Origin: JAUYQE01 sp035289745
GTDB taxonomy: Archaea > Nanobdellota > Nanobdellia > Woesearchaeales > GW2011-AR9
Assembly (NCBI GenBank): GCA_035289745.1
Contig: DATDWF010000042.1
Coordinates: forward strand, 1-12,581
Length of the DNA: 12,581 bases
Direction: 5' to 3'
Within the stretch, counting starts at the first letter, position 1; every line of letters begins with the position of its first letter. The notes under the pieces are model-generated. The model was not told the DNA's origin. It saw only the letters and a list, made by a program, of their open reading frames with translations, and searched no databases. This document shows positions 1 to 6,646 of the stretch, one piece after another. The translations under genes and the position numbers were made by a program.

Positions 1-1971
1 GATGCTGATCTTGATGGCATCGGTGATGTATGCGACGAAGGCGCTTCTTGTGATATCTATTCAAGGTGTGGCACGGGGCTCACGTGCGCCGAAACGGATG
101 GAACCCGCTGCGGGTATGGTAGTGGGCCCGTGTGTTCTATAAGCGCGACCTGTGTAGTTGCTGATGCAGATGGCGATGGTGTTGGTGACGAAACGGATCT
201 CTGTCCGGCAACTTCTCCGGGCAACGTTGTTGATGCCAGCGGCTGCTCCGATCTTCAAGTTGATAAGGATGGTGATGGCATCTGTAATGGTGGTGCACCA
301 AGTGCGGGGCCAAGCGCATGTAGCGGCAGTGATAATTGTATTGGAACAGCAAATGCAGATCAAGCAGATACTGATAGTGATGGTGTAGGAAACGCCTGCG
401 ACAATTGCCGTGCTGTTGCAAATCAGTACCAGGAGGATGCCGATAATGACGGGCGTGGAGATGCCTGTGATAACTGCCCATCCGTTTCGAATGCGGATCA
501 AGCAGATTCTAATAGCGATGGCACGGGCAATGCTTGTGAACTGAGCACCGCGGGAACGTGCAGTGGCAGCTTAACCAATTGTGCCGATGTCTGCGTTGAT
601 CAGAATACTGATCCCAACAATTGCGGTGTCTGTGGCGTTTCTTGCAGTGCCGGAGAAGAATGCGCTGCTGGGGCGTGCACTAAAATACCCGAGAGTTGCA
701 CCAATGGAATAGATGATGATGCAGACTCGGATATTGATTGCGCTGATGCAGAATGTTCCAGTGCTCCAACCTGCCTGCCTGAACCACAATGCACGCCCGG
801 AAATGTGGAAGATTGTGCAACGGGAGAATCTGGCGTTTGTGCGGCTGGTTCCCGGCTGTGCCAGGCGGATAGCCAATGGGGTTCCTGCAGCAGAGTACAA
901 GAGCCGTCTGAGGAACAGTGTGATAGCTTGGATAATAACTGTGATGGGCAAATCGATGAAGAAGCAACTCCGCTTTGCAGCGGTGGACTGATCTGTTATG
1001 GGGGAAGCTGTGGGGCAGCAGGAGGCGATGACGATAGCGATGGCATTACAAATGTTGCGGATGAATGTGCGTATACTGCTGCCGGGGCTCTTGTTGATAC
1101 CCAAGGCTGTTCGGCTGTGCAGGTGGATACCGACGGAGACGGAATTTGTAATCCGGATGCAGCAAGTGTCGGCCCCAGCGGCTGCACGGGAAGCGATAAT
1201 TGCCCAACAACCGCTAATGCTGCGCAGACGGATACTGATGGCGATCTTCAGGGAGATGCCTGCGATTCCACACCCGGCGTCAGTGTAACTGGTGGTGAAG
1301 CAGGCCCCACTACTGGCGGCGGTGGTGGAGGGGGCGGTGGCGGAGGCTGCAGATCTGATTGGCGCTGTGGAACTTGGAACATTTGTAACGCAACCTTGCA
1401 GCAGGAAAGAAGCTGCACGGACACAAACCGCTGTTTCCAGCGGCCAAAGACTGAAGTGCAAGCCTGCCAGCCTTGTCTGGAATCATGGGTATGCTCGGAA
1501 TGGTCTGCCTGCCAGAACGGGCAGAATGTCCGTTCCTGCATTGACCAGAATGCCTGCAGGACCACGCAGCTGAAGCCAGCTGAACAGAAGAGCTGTCAGG
1601 TTGCCGCTGCTCCCGGTCCGCAACCCGTGCAGGTAGTCAGAGAATTAAAGCCGCAATTGCCCACAGCACCGCCCGCAGAGCTTTCATTCTGGGAAAAGTA
1701 TGGAGTACCGCTCCTTATCGGGGCCATAAGTATTGTTGCTTTGGTTATCATCCTGCTGTTGGCCTATCATTTCTTCCTGCGGCCGAAGAAAGCGACGAAC
1801 TTTGACGAGCTGGTAGAATGGATAAAAACAGAACGGCTCTTGGGAACGAGCGAAGACGTCATGCGGCAGACGCTGAAAGAGCACACGAAATGGGCCGGCT
1901 CAGAAGTCGATGAGGCGTTTAAGCGATTGCTTGCTCCACAGCAACGTTTTTCTCCAGCTGCCGGCAAGTAA
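1..1971 (+). CDS. Cysteine-rich surface protein with TSP3, MopE-like and TSP1-like repeats and a C-terminal membrane anchor (5' partial)
   Basis: The frame is open from base 1, so the N-terminus lies outside the window; 656 residues are visible. In order: an Asp-rich repeat at the very start, thrombospondin type 3-like calcium-binding repeats (about residues 55-180, DxDxDGxGD and DNCP-type motifs), a TDPNNCGVCG motif (about 203-212), MopE-like metal-binding motifs (CTNGIDDDAD near 233 and CDSLDNNCDGQIDEE near 307), a second TSP3-like block (about 341-423), eleven glycines (439-449), two WxCxxW TSP1-like modules (about 450-533), a Pro-rich linker, one membrane span (about 568-593) and a roughly 60-residue basic cytoplasmic tail. 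It is inferred to be an exported, disulfide-rich, Ca-binding cell-surface protein held by its C-terminal span. The tail resembles short helical tails I associate with other DPANN surface proteins. The ligand is unknown. The C-terminus and stop at 1969-1971 are certain. Confidence 0.88.
   Translation, partial: DADLDGIGDVCDEGASCDIYSRCGTGLTCAETDGTRCGYGSGPVCSISATCVVADADGDGVGDETDLCPATSPGNVVDASGCSDLQVDKDGDGICNGGAPSAGPSACSGSDNCIGTANADQADTDSDGVGNACDNCRAVANQYQEDADNDGRGDACDNCPSVSNADQADSNSDGTGNACELSTAGTCSGSLTNCADVCVDQNTDPNNCGVCGVSCSAGEECAAGACTKIPESCTNGIDDDADSDIDCADAECSSAPTCLPEPQCTPGNVEDCATGESGVCAAGSRLCQADSQWGSCSRVQEPSEEQCDSLDNNCDGQIDEEATPLCSGGLICYGGSCGAAGGDDDSDGITNVADECAYTAAGALVDTQGCSAVQVDTDGDGICNPDAASVGPSGCTGSDNCPTTANAAQTDTDGDLQGDACDSTPGVSVTGGEAGPTTGGGGGGGGGGGCRSDWRCGTWNICNATLQQERSCTDTNRCFQRPKTEVQACQPCLESWVCSEWSACQNGQNVRSCIDQNACRTTQLKPAEQKSCQVAAAPGPQPVQVVRELKPQLPTAPPAELSFWEKYGVPLLIGAISIVALVIILLLAYHFFLRPKKATNFDELVEWIKTERLLGTSEDVMRQTLKEHTKWAGSEVDEAFKRLLAPQQRFSPAAGK
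226..1266 (+). repeat. Internal duplication of a 59-residue TSP3-like block
   Basis: Bases 226-402 and 1090-1266 encode blocks that align over 59 residues without gaps, exactly 288 residues apart; I count 39 identities. Both contain a QVDxDGDGICN segment followed by GSDNC. The MopE-like and cysteine-rich modules lie between the copies. DNA identity is clearly lower than protein identity, so the duplication is old. Confidence 0.75.
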
Positions 1972-2010
1972 GCTGTTTTCTCTTGCTCTTCTCAAGTTGT
2001 TGTTCTTTTG

Positions 2011-2682
2011 CTATCGTGCAGGTTTTTCTTCTTGCTGCATCTTCTCAACTGCCAGATACATGAGAGTTGGCACGTCTTTACAATCTGGATGGTGCACTTC
2101 CATGACATTGCCCCGAAATATTTTTTCTCCCAGCCTTCGCTCGTGGGGGGCGTTTTCGTGTTCTAAAGCGTTCGCTTCTTTTATATCTTTGAGAACTTCT
2201 TCGATAGTGTATGGGGCATCGGAAAGCGTAAACGTTCTGTTCAGGCCTTCTTGCTCAAAGTGGGCGGTTTGGTATGTTCCATCATCTTCCGGAAACAGAA
2301 AAATCTCTAAGCCGGAGTAGAGGGGCATGCCATCTTCGAGGAAAGCTTTCCAAGGGAGAAGGGAAAGGTCTTTGAGCATCCCTAATTTTTCTTCTTCGTA
2401 CTCTTCTTTCAGGATGAGGAGCGCCTGTTTTCGCTGGGCGAGCTGTTCTTCAAGTTTTTTGTCCTGCTTTTTCTGCAGGACTTCGTATTCTTTCTCCCGA
2501 AACTCGAGGGTAAACCGAAGATTTTTTTTCGCATCCAAGTTGAGTTCCAGCTGGTTTATGATCTCATAAAATTCATTGACATTATTAATACCGGGAAAGA
2601 GCTTTTTCTGGGCAAGATCATCCTGCAGGTCTTTCAGAATACTATCGATAACCGTGAGCAGGGTGTAGATGGGCTTGTCCAC
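2011..2682 (-). CDS. Coiled-coil protein of unknown function
   Basis: This 223-residue protein starts with GTG at 2682. I chose that start because the TATA-like box at 2704-2711 lies about 25 bases upstream, as for other leaderless genes here. Residues about 50-105 are rich in Lys, Glu and Gln with heptad-like leucines and probably form a coiled coil. The C-terminal half (about 106-215) looks globular, with a WKAFLEDGMPLYSGLEIFLF segment and a HHPDCKD segment. I see no signal peptide, membrane span or recognised enzyme motif. It converges on the surface-protein gene (39-bp gap) and follows the OB-fold gene on the same strand at 43 bp, though its own promoter suggests at least partly independent expression. 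I do not recognise the family. Confidence 0.75.
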   Translation of the reverse strand: MDKPIYTLLTVIDSILKDLQDDLAQKKLFPGINNVNEFYEIINQLELNLDAKKNLRFTLEFREKEYEVLQKKQDKKLEEQLAQRKQALLILKEEYEEEKLGMLKDLSLLPWKAFLEDGMPLYSGLEIFLFPEDDGTYQTAHFEQEGLNRTFTLSDAPYTIEEVLKDIKEANALEHENAPHERRLGEKIFRGNVMEVHHPDCKDVPTLMYLAVEKMQQEEKPAR

Positions 2683-2703
2683 GGGGTTGGGAAGGAAGCG
2701 AAT

Positions 2704-2711
2704 TATTTAAA
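2704..2711 (-). promoter_or_regulatory. TATA-like box for the 2682 coiled-coil gene
   Basis: TTTAAATA on the minus strand, centred about 25 bases before the GTG start. This spacing fits a leaderless archaeal transcript and supports the GTG start. Confidence 0.55.
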
Positions 2712-2725
2712 ATGGTCTTCTCTTT

Positions 2726-3079
2726 TCAGTTTTTGCTGACCTTTCGTATCGAGTCAGCAATAACTTCTTTCTTCCCCTTGTATTCCTCAATGAGGCCTTG
2801 GATTTCCACAAAATCCCCTTCTTGTAGATAGAGCTCTTCTTTAGGAAAAGCAACTATCTCTAGCGTTTCTGTGCGCTGCCCATCGACGGTAAGAAAAAGC
2901 ACGTTTTCCTGCCGGCTTAAGCGCTGGACGACCCCCGCAATTTTCACTTCTTCTTGCGGAGGCAAGCCGTCAAGGCTGGCAGTGGTGGGAATAGCAACAT
3001 CTCCAGCATAGAGCAGCAGAAAGCTAAAGCCGAGCAAGAGGGTTACTACCGCAATTTTAAGAACTGTTTTTTCTTGCAT
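2726..3079 (-). CDS. Membrane-anchored OB-fold (nucleic-acid-binding type) protein
   Basis: This 117-residue protein begins at the ATG at 3079. The frame stays open further upstream, but no ATG, GTG or TTG occurs between the A/T box at 3151-3160 and this ATG. Residues about 6-24 form one hydrophobic segment (VLKIAVVTLLLGFSFLLLYA), a signal anchor or signal peptide. Residues about 45-115 look like an OB-fold of the tRNA-anti/RecG-wedge type: KIAGVVQRLSRQENVLFLTV, then a strand carrying LEIVAFPKEEL, the turn LQEGDFVEIQGLIEEYKGKK, and a last strand. OB-folds of this family usually bind single-stranded nucleic acid, but the anchor would place this domain outside the cytoplasm if the N-terminus is inside, so ligand and location are open. 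It is upstream of the coiled-coil gene on the same strand and may be cotranscribed with it. Confidence 0.75.
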   Translation of the reverse strand: MQEKTVLKIAVVTLLLGFSFLLLYAGDVAIPTTASLDGLPPQEEVKIAGVVQRLSRQENVLFLTVDGQRTETLEIVAFPKEELYLQEGDFVEIQGLIEEYKGKKEVIADSIRKVSKN

Positions 3080-3150
3080 GGGTTCAATCCGAAGAGCAGG
3101 CAGCCCCAGAAAAAGCTGAAAATGACCCTTCCTTAAAGAATCTTCCTCAA

Positions 3151-3160
3151 GTTTTATATA
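3151..3160. promoter_or_regulatory. Bidirectional TATA-like box between divergent genes
   Basis: GTTTTATATA reads as a TATA-like box on both strands. For the plus-strand gene at 3183 its centre is 26 bases before the ATG, the leaderless spacing. For the minus-strand OB-fold gene at 3079 it would give a leader of about 50 bases. No other strong A/T box is visible in the 103-bp divergent gap, although a weaker one (TTCTTTAAGG, minus strand, 3131-3140) exists. Confidence 0.5.
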
Positions 3161-3182
3161 GAATCTTTCTTTTCTTATCGGA

Positions 3183-3389
3183 ATGGCAGAAGAGCGTATG
3201 GCAGAGCTCCGCAAGCTCCTGTATGGACTGGAGCGGAAAATCAAGCCGCTGGAATGGGATTCCAGTAGAAACCAGATCAATGAATTCAAGAAGCTGGAGC
3301 TGGAGCGGTTGAAAAGAGAGCAGCAAACGCTGCACGGAGAGCTGCAAGGGTTGGCGCAGCAGAAAGTGGTAGAAGCCAATCCTGCTTAA
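3183..3389 (+). CDS. Small helical (coiled-coil) protein, first gene of a four-gene cluster
   Basis: This 68-residue protein is placed at the leaderless distance from the TATA-like box at 3151-3160. Almost the whole sequence is charged and helix-forming, with leucines spaced as in a coiled coil (ELRKLLYGLERK near residues 8-19 and KLELERLKREQQ near 37-48), so an oligomerising helical hairpin is plausible. There is no signal peptide, membrane span or metal-binding motif. The next gene begins 29 bp downstream. I do not recognise a family. Antisense frames over the same bases are open but have no promoter or sensible composition, so this is the coding frame. Confidence 0.7.
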   Translation: MAEERMAELRKLLYGLERKIKPLEWDSSRNQINEFKKLELERLKREQQTLHGELQGLAQQKVVEANPA

Positions 3390-3418
3390 AGAGGAGTTTT
3401 AACGGAGGCCTCTCTATT

Positions 3419-3694
3419 ATGCCCTATATGCGATTTCCTTTCGAAGAAGAGAAAAAGAAGGTGTATGGCCTTCATCTGAAACTTGCTGCGGAAAATGGCG
3501 GGCTCAGCCCGGGCCTTATGGCTATTGTTTCTGATCCCCTTCAGGGATTGGTTTATTTTTATTCCAAAGAGCCTTATCAACGGCTCTTTGATGCAGCAGG
3601 GATTTACTATGAACTCGTAGACCGCAAAGAAATTAATGCCCCCCATGTGGCGCATCTTCGTGAAAGATATGCAAAATTTTCGGAGGAGTTGTAA
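3419..3694 (+). CDS. Small protein of unknown function, second gene of the cluster
   Basis: This 91-residue protein starts at the ATG at 3419, ten bases after GGAGG at 3404-3408; a second in-frame ATG at 3428 lies further from that site and is less likely. The protein looks globular and cytoplasmic: an amphipathic KKVYGLHLKLAAENGG segment, a hydrophobic strand-like GLMAIVSDPLQGLVYFYS, a helix, then a charged C-terminus with HVAHLRERYAKFSEEL. It lies 29 bp after the coiled-coil gene and 11 bp before the next gene, so the three are probably cotranscribed. No family recognised. Confidence 0.65.
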   Translation: MPYMRFPFEEEKKKVYGLHLKLAAENGGLSPGLMAIVSDPLQGLVYFYSKEPYQRLFDAAGIYYELVDRKEINAPHVAHLRERYAKFSEEL

Positions 3695-3705
3695 ACGAGA
3701 GTACC

Positions 3706-3969
3706 ATGGCTGATTTAACTGACCTTCTTACTGTTCCGAACGTGGAAGCGTTCTTAAAGAGCAGGGCAGAATGGGATGCTCTAGAAGCAGCAAAAGCTAT
3801 ACCGCGATTTAGCGACCCTCTCAAAATCTTCCGCAATGAAGCTCTATTCCTAGAGTATGTTGCGTTCATAGGACAGGAACGGCAGAGGAACTATGCTAGT
3901 TATCTTGCCCAATTGCGGGGCGAGAATTCACAGCTGGAAAAAGATGCAAAAGCAAATGAGTCTTGTTAG
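3706..3969 (+). CDS. Small protein of unknown function, third gene of the cluster
   Basis: This 87-residue, mostly helical protein starts with ATG 11 bp after the previous stop. A strong purine motif (GGAGGAG, 3682-3688) sits about 17 bases upstream, inside the end of the previous gene, further than usual, so translation may depend partly on coupling. Visible features are an N-terminal acidic helix (MADLTDLLTVPNVEAFLKSR), aromatic residues in EALFLEYVAFIGQERQRNY, and a charged C-terminus ending in Cys. No membrane span or catalytic motif is seen and I do not recognise a family. Confidence 0.6.
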   Translation: MADLTDLLTVPNVEAFLKSRAEWDALEAAKAIPRFSDPLKIFRNEALFLEYVAFIGQERQRNYASYLAQLRGENSQLEKDAKANESC

Positions 3970-3998
3970 GAAAGAATAAAAGAAAAGGTGATTTGCCC

Positions 3999-4553
3999 AT
4001 GGTTGAAATTTTTGTCTACAAAACTTCGGAAGAAGCTGAGGAAGCAATAAAACAATGGAGGGAAGCAAATCTCAACTCTTTCAAAGAATTGGAACAGTCG
4101 GAAGGTCCTTCTCTTCTCCTGCGAAGTCAACGATACGTCTTTATCGCTGAATTAGCCGCTTATAGTGATGAAAATCCCGACAGATATTACTATAATGCGG
4201 ACTATCCCTTTCAGGGAGAAACAGACTGCTACGACGATATCGCTTCTTTGGCACAAGGGGTAAAAGATGCTGTAAGACGGCAAACTCCCCGCAATCTGGA
4301 GCTTGTTCTCTATACCATCGATAATCATGATGCGGAAAACGAGAGAAATAAAAGAGAGATAGAAGCCTGTAGCCGTTTTGCAAGAATGACGCTGTATGAA
4401 GACTATGCTGAAAATCCATCAGAAGCAGTACCGCCAAAAAAAATTGAGGAATACCTGCGTTATTTCAACGAGGTTGGGAATTCCTCTATTCGAGCATTAA
4501 CCGAGCAGGAACGGCAGGAGTTTGTGCGGTTATACGAAGAAAATTCTGCCTAA
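3999..4553 (+). CDS. Acidic protein of unknown function, last gene of the cluster
   Basis: This 184-residue protein starts at the ATG at 3999, preceded by GGTGA (3987-3991) seven bases upstream. A TTG at 3963 in the same frame would add 12 basic residues and overlap the previous gene; it has no ribosome-binding site and is less likely. The N-terminus (MVEIFVYKTSEEAEEAIKQW) reads as a strand followed by a helix. The rest is rich in Glu, Tyr and Arg, with RYYYNADYPF and LELVLYTIDNHDAEN segments. It appears cytoplasmic. The gene ends 32 bp before the convergent ZIP gene. Nothing reveals a function. Confidence 0.7.
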   Translation: MVEIFVYKTSEEAEEAIKQWREANLNSFKELEQSEGPSLLLRSQRYVFIAELAAYSDENPDRYYYNADYPFQGETDCYDDIASLAQGVKDAVRRQTPRNLELVLYTIDNHDAENERNKREIEACSRFARMTLYEDYAENPSEAVPPKKIEEYLRYFNEVGNSSIRALTEQERQEFVRLYEENSA

Positions 4554-4555
4554 TA

Positions 4556-4575
4556 TTTTTTCTCAGAAAATTTTT
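4556..4575. terminator. T-rich, possibly bidirectional terminator between convergent genes
   Basis: The 32-bp gap between convergent genes holds T6 (4556-4561) and T5 (4571-4575) around a short dyad (TTTTCT / AGAAAA). T tracts of this kind act as archaeal terminators; no longer stem is present. Confidence 0.4.
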
Positions 4576-4585
4576 AGTTCTACAA

Positions 4586-5359
4586 CTACTCCAACAACCG
4601 CAGCGCATACATCAGTGCAATGCCGGCAATCAAAGCCAGGCCGTGCAGCACCGCTTCTTTCTTCCCGCATTCTTTATGCAGTTCCGGCAGTAACGTCGAG
4701 CCGGCAATGTACAGGAAGCCGCCGGCTGCAAAAGGCAGAAGCAGCAGGGAAAACTGCTCTGAGGCACTGCCCAGCAGCAGCCCGACAATAGCGCCGACAA
4801 TGGCAATGGCTGCTGAGAGGAAATTAAAGAGGAGCGCCTTGCCTTTGGAATAGCCTGCATACAGCAGCACGCCAAAATCCGCCAATTCCTGCGGCACTTC
4901 GTGGACGATAACGGCAATGGTGGTGGCGATGCCCAGCGGAACACTAGTAAGATAGCTTACGGCTATGACCAGGCCGTCAATAAAATTATGAATGCCATCG
5001 CCAAGGAGATTCATGATGCCAATGTGGTGCTTATGCGGTTCATGCAGGAGCGGATATTTATGCGCATGGGGCGCTTCGCAGTATTGGTGGAAGTGGATGG
5101 AGCGCTCCACGACAAAAAAGACCAAAACCCCCAGCAGCGCAAGCAGGGAAATAGTTATGCTAAAGCCGGACTTTTCGACCGCTTCCGGCAGCAGGTGGAG
5201 GAAAGCGCCGCCTAATAATGTTCCAGCAGACAGGCTGACTAAGGTTAAGAGAAGCTTGCCCAGCCGCTCTTTGGTGAGCAGCAGGGAAACCACGCCCAGC
5301 AGGGAAACGAGGGAAACGAGGAGAACGCTCACGATGGTGTACAGAACAGTGTGAACCAT
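4586..5359 (-). CDS. ZIP-family divalent metal transporter
   Basis: This 257-residue protein has about eight hydrophobic segments and matches the ZIP (zinc/iron permease) family, which moves Zn2+, Fe2+ or related ions into the cytoplasm. The two signature helices are present: HNFIDG (residues 124-129) in the fourth span and HEVPQE (153-158) in the fifth, together forming the metal site; Q in place of the second His is common in prokaryotic members. A His-rich loop (HAHKYPLLHEPHKHH, about 98-112) lies between spans 3 and 4. AGTLLGGAFLHLLPEA (45-60) is the conserved second span. Length is normal for a prokaryotic ZIP. The ATG at 5359 is 27 bases after a TATA-like box. Metal specificity cannot be read from the sequence, and no metal-regulator site is evident. 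Confidence 0.92.
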   Translation of the reverse strand: MVHTVLYTIVSVLLVSLVSLLGVVSLLLTKERLGKLLLTLVSLSAGTLLGGAFLHLLPEAVEKSGFSITISLLALLGVLVFFVVERSIHFHQYCEAPHAHKYPLLHEPHKHHIGIMNLLGDGIHNFIDGLVIAVSYLTSVPLGIATTIAVIVHEVPQELADFGVLLYAGYSKGKALLFNFLSAAIAIVGAIVGLLLGSASEQFSLLLLPFAAGGFLYIAGSTLLPELHKECGKKEAVLHGLALIAGIALMYALRLLE

Positions 5360-5380
5360 GGGCTTAAGAAAAGAATGGGC

Positions 5381-5390
5381 TTTTTATATC
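5381..5390 (-). promoter_or_regulatory. TATA-like box for the ZIP transporter
   Basis: GATATAAAAA on the minus strand, centred about 27 bases before the ATG at 5359. It directly abuts the left copy of the 16-bp repeat at 5394-5409. Confidence 0.55.
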
Positions 5391-5393
5391 TTT

Positions 5394-5580
5394 CTTAGGC
5401 ATGGCGTTATTGAAAAGTTCCGCTACCAGCCTCAGGTCGAGCCCTGTCGAGAGCCACATCGAACCGACAGGGGGGATGCCCCATACGGGGGATGTCGGTA
5501 ATCAAGAACTACATCGATGGCGAGAAGCTGGTAGCAGCTGAGCAAAGCGAAGTTTTCAATACGCCTTAGGCCTGGCGTTA
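5394..5580. repeat. Structured intergenic element with 16-bp flanking direct repeat and nested inverted repeats
   Basis: A 16-bp direct repeat, CTTAGGCATGGCGTTA (5394-5409) and CTTAGGCCTGGCGTTA (5565-5580), differs at one base and bounds the element. Inside, 5403-5416 pairs with 5553-5565 (13 bp, one bulged T). GCTACCAGC at 5422-5430 pairs perfectly with 5527-5535. CCCTGTCG at 5442-5449 pairs with 5465-5472, in competition with CCGACA (5464-5469) pairing TGTCGG (5493-5498). The last three bases of the right copy are the truD stop codon. The interior has no recognisable protein. It could be a miniature mobile element with a duplicated target, a structured RNA, or a retained truD 3' UTR structure. 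I do not recognise the family. Confidence 0.65.
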
Positions 5581-6615
5581 GTTTCCTGCAAACAGTTTTC
5601 GTATCACCATCGTTGCATAACTTCCTTTTGGGAGAAAGAACTGTGCTGTTACTTTCTTCTTTCCCTGATTCAGCTCATCCTGTTCCGGAGCGCTCAGAGA
5701 AAAATCTTTTACATCCACAAACGCCTTCCGCAGCTCGCCTTCCGGCGTTATGTCGGGCAATTGCCGGATGATAAAGTCGTTATGATTAATGCCCTCTTTT
5801 TCCAGCAGAGCAGCAATGATCTCTTTCACTTCCGGCTCTTTTTCCAGCTCTTCGCTGCCGAAGCCGATGAGAGGAATGCTCACCATTGCAAAAAGAGTTT
5901 CATCGTCGACAAAAACAAATTCTCCCAGAGAATAGGAAACGGTCTTCAGAATTGTTCCTCTCTTTCGCAGATAGGCAGCCAGCGTCTCATTCCACAGATA
6001 GCTTTGGTAAGCGCTCACGTACATCCGCAATAAGCGCAGAGGCAATCGCTGCAAAGCCCCAATGGGATTGTTGGGCTCTTTCTGCAGCTGTTCCTGAAAG
6101 CGCGGCTCTTGGATGAGCGCCGCCGCTTCTTTGAATTGCTTTTTTACGAACAATTTCCCAATCTCTGCATTGTGCAGCGAGAACCGCTGCTCATCAAAAT
6201 AGTTGGGGCTAAAGCGGATTTTTTCCAGGTGCGCCTTTTTGATGCTTTTTTCATCAAGATTTCTCACGACGATAATAAACCCATTCCCTTCCAGATCGCC
6301 CAGGGAAATCGGCGTGGTGCCATAGCCCAGAAAAGAAAGCGTGGCCCCTCTCAGTTGCACGTAAAGAACATCTTCTTTCCTTTTTCGATACAGCGAAATG
6401 ACTTGTTCGGTAACCGCCTGCTTGTCCTTGCTGCCGGCAAAGCCAATGTCTTTCTCTCTTATCCGCAGCTTGCGGGAAAGCTCCTGCAGCACATCAAAAA
6501 TGGTTCTTTCTCTCTTTCTGAGCAGCAGATAGAGGTACGGCCCATTCTCTTTCGGAATGATCGTGCTCTTTTCTTGGACGATGAAATCTTCGGGAAGCTG
6601 TTTGATGGTGTACAT
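5578..6615 (-). CDS. truD: tRNA pseudouridine(13) synthase TruD
   Basis: This 345-residue protein is a TruD-family pseudouridine synthase, which isomerises a specific uridine in tRNA (position 13 in the characterised bacterial enzyme). GFAGSKDKQAVTEQ (residues 58-71) carries the catalytic Asp at 64. NYFDEQRFS (138-146) matches the NYFGxQRFG signature, with D in place of the usual Gly. MYVSAYQSYLWNE (198-210) and the C-terminal GSYATMVIRKL are also family hallmarks. The N-terminus (KQLPEDFIVQE) is the usual TruD opening. The protein is at the short end for archaeal TruD, suggesting a small insertion domain. The ATG at 6615 lies 26 bases after a TATA-like box. The stop codon lies within the 16-bp repeat of the adjacent element, but the C-terminus looks complete. 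Confidence 0.93.
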   Translation of the reverse strand: MYTIKQLPEDFIVQEKSTIIPKENGPYLYLLLRKRERTIFDVLQELSRKLRIREKDIGFAGSKDKQAVTEQVISLYRKRKEDVLYVQLRGATLSFLGYGTTPISLGDLEGNGFIIVVRNLDEKSIKKAHLEKIRFSPNYFDEQRFSLHNAEIGKLFVKKQFKEAAALIQEPRFQEQLQKEPNNPIGALQRLPLRLLRMYVSAYQSYLWNETLAAYLRKRGTILKTVSYSLGEFVFVDDETLFAMVSIPLIGFGSEELEKEPEVKEIIAALLEKEGINHNDFIIRQLPDITPEGELRKAFVDVKDFSLSAPEQDELNQGKKKVTAQFFLPKGSYATMVIRKLFAGN

Positions 6616-6636
6616 ATTTTTCCGGAGAAAGCTGCC

Positions 6637-6646
6637 CTATAAAAAC
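6637..6646 (-). promoter_or_regulatory. TATA-like box for truD
   Basis: GTTTTTATAG on the minus strand, about 26 bases before the truD ATG. It overlaps the end of the frameshifted gene fragment just upstream. Confidence 0.55.

Noticed and set aside
571..1461. Long minus-strand ORF antisense to the surface protein
   Set aside because: The plus frame shows clear TSP3, MopE and TSP1 motifs; the antisense frame is open because the Asp/Cys/Gly-rich codons rarely give stops on the other strand.
3080..3379. Extension of the OB-fold protein to a 217-residue form starting at 3379
   Set aside because: It would run antisense through the first gene of the four-gene cluster and its promoter, and the added residues have a shadow-like composition.
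3963..3998. TTG start for the 184-residue protein
   Set aside because: The ATG at 3999 has a well-spaced ribosome-binding site, whereas the TTG has none and overlaps the previous gene.
5401..5541. 46-codon plus-strand ORF inside the structured intergenic element
   Set aside because: It coincides with the inverted repeats, its composition looks random, and the nearest A/T box is only about 16 bases upstream. Structure explains the sequence better than coding.
5394..5580. Integron attC site or CRISPR-like repeat
   Set aside because: No integrase is nearby, core sites are not in attC order, and only two direct copies about 170 bp apart exist rather than a regular array.
5394..5580. RNase P RNA, SRP RNA or tRNA in the truD/ZIP gap
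   Set aside because: I could not find the conserved core motifs of these RNAs; the T-loop-like TCGAACC string lacks the matching arms.
6109..6642. Plus-strand ORF of 177 codons antisense to truD
   Set aside because: The minus strand holds an unmistakable TruD with its catalytic motif; the plus frame has no promoter or family features.
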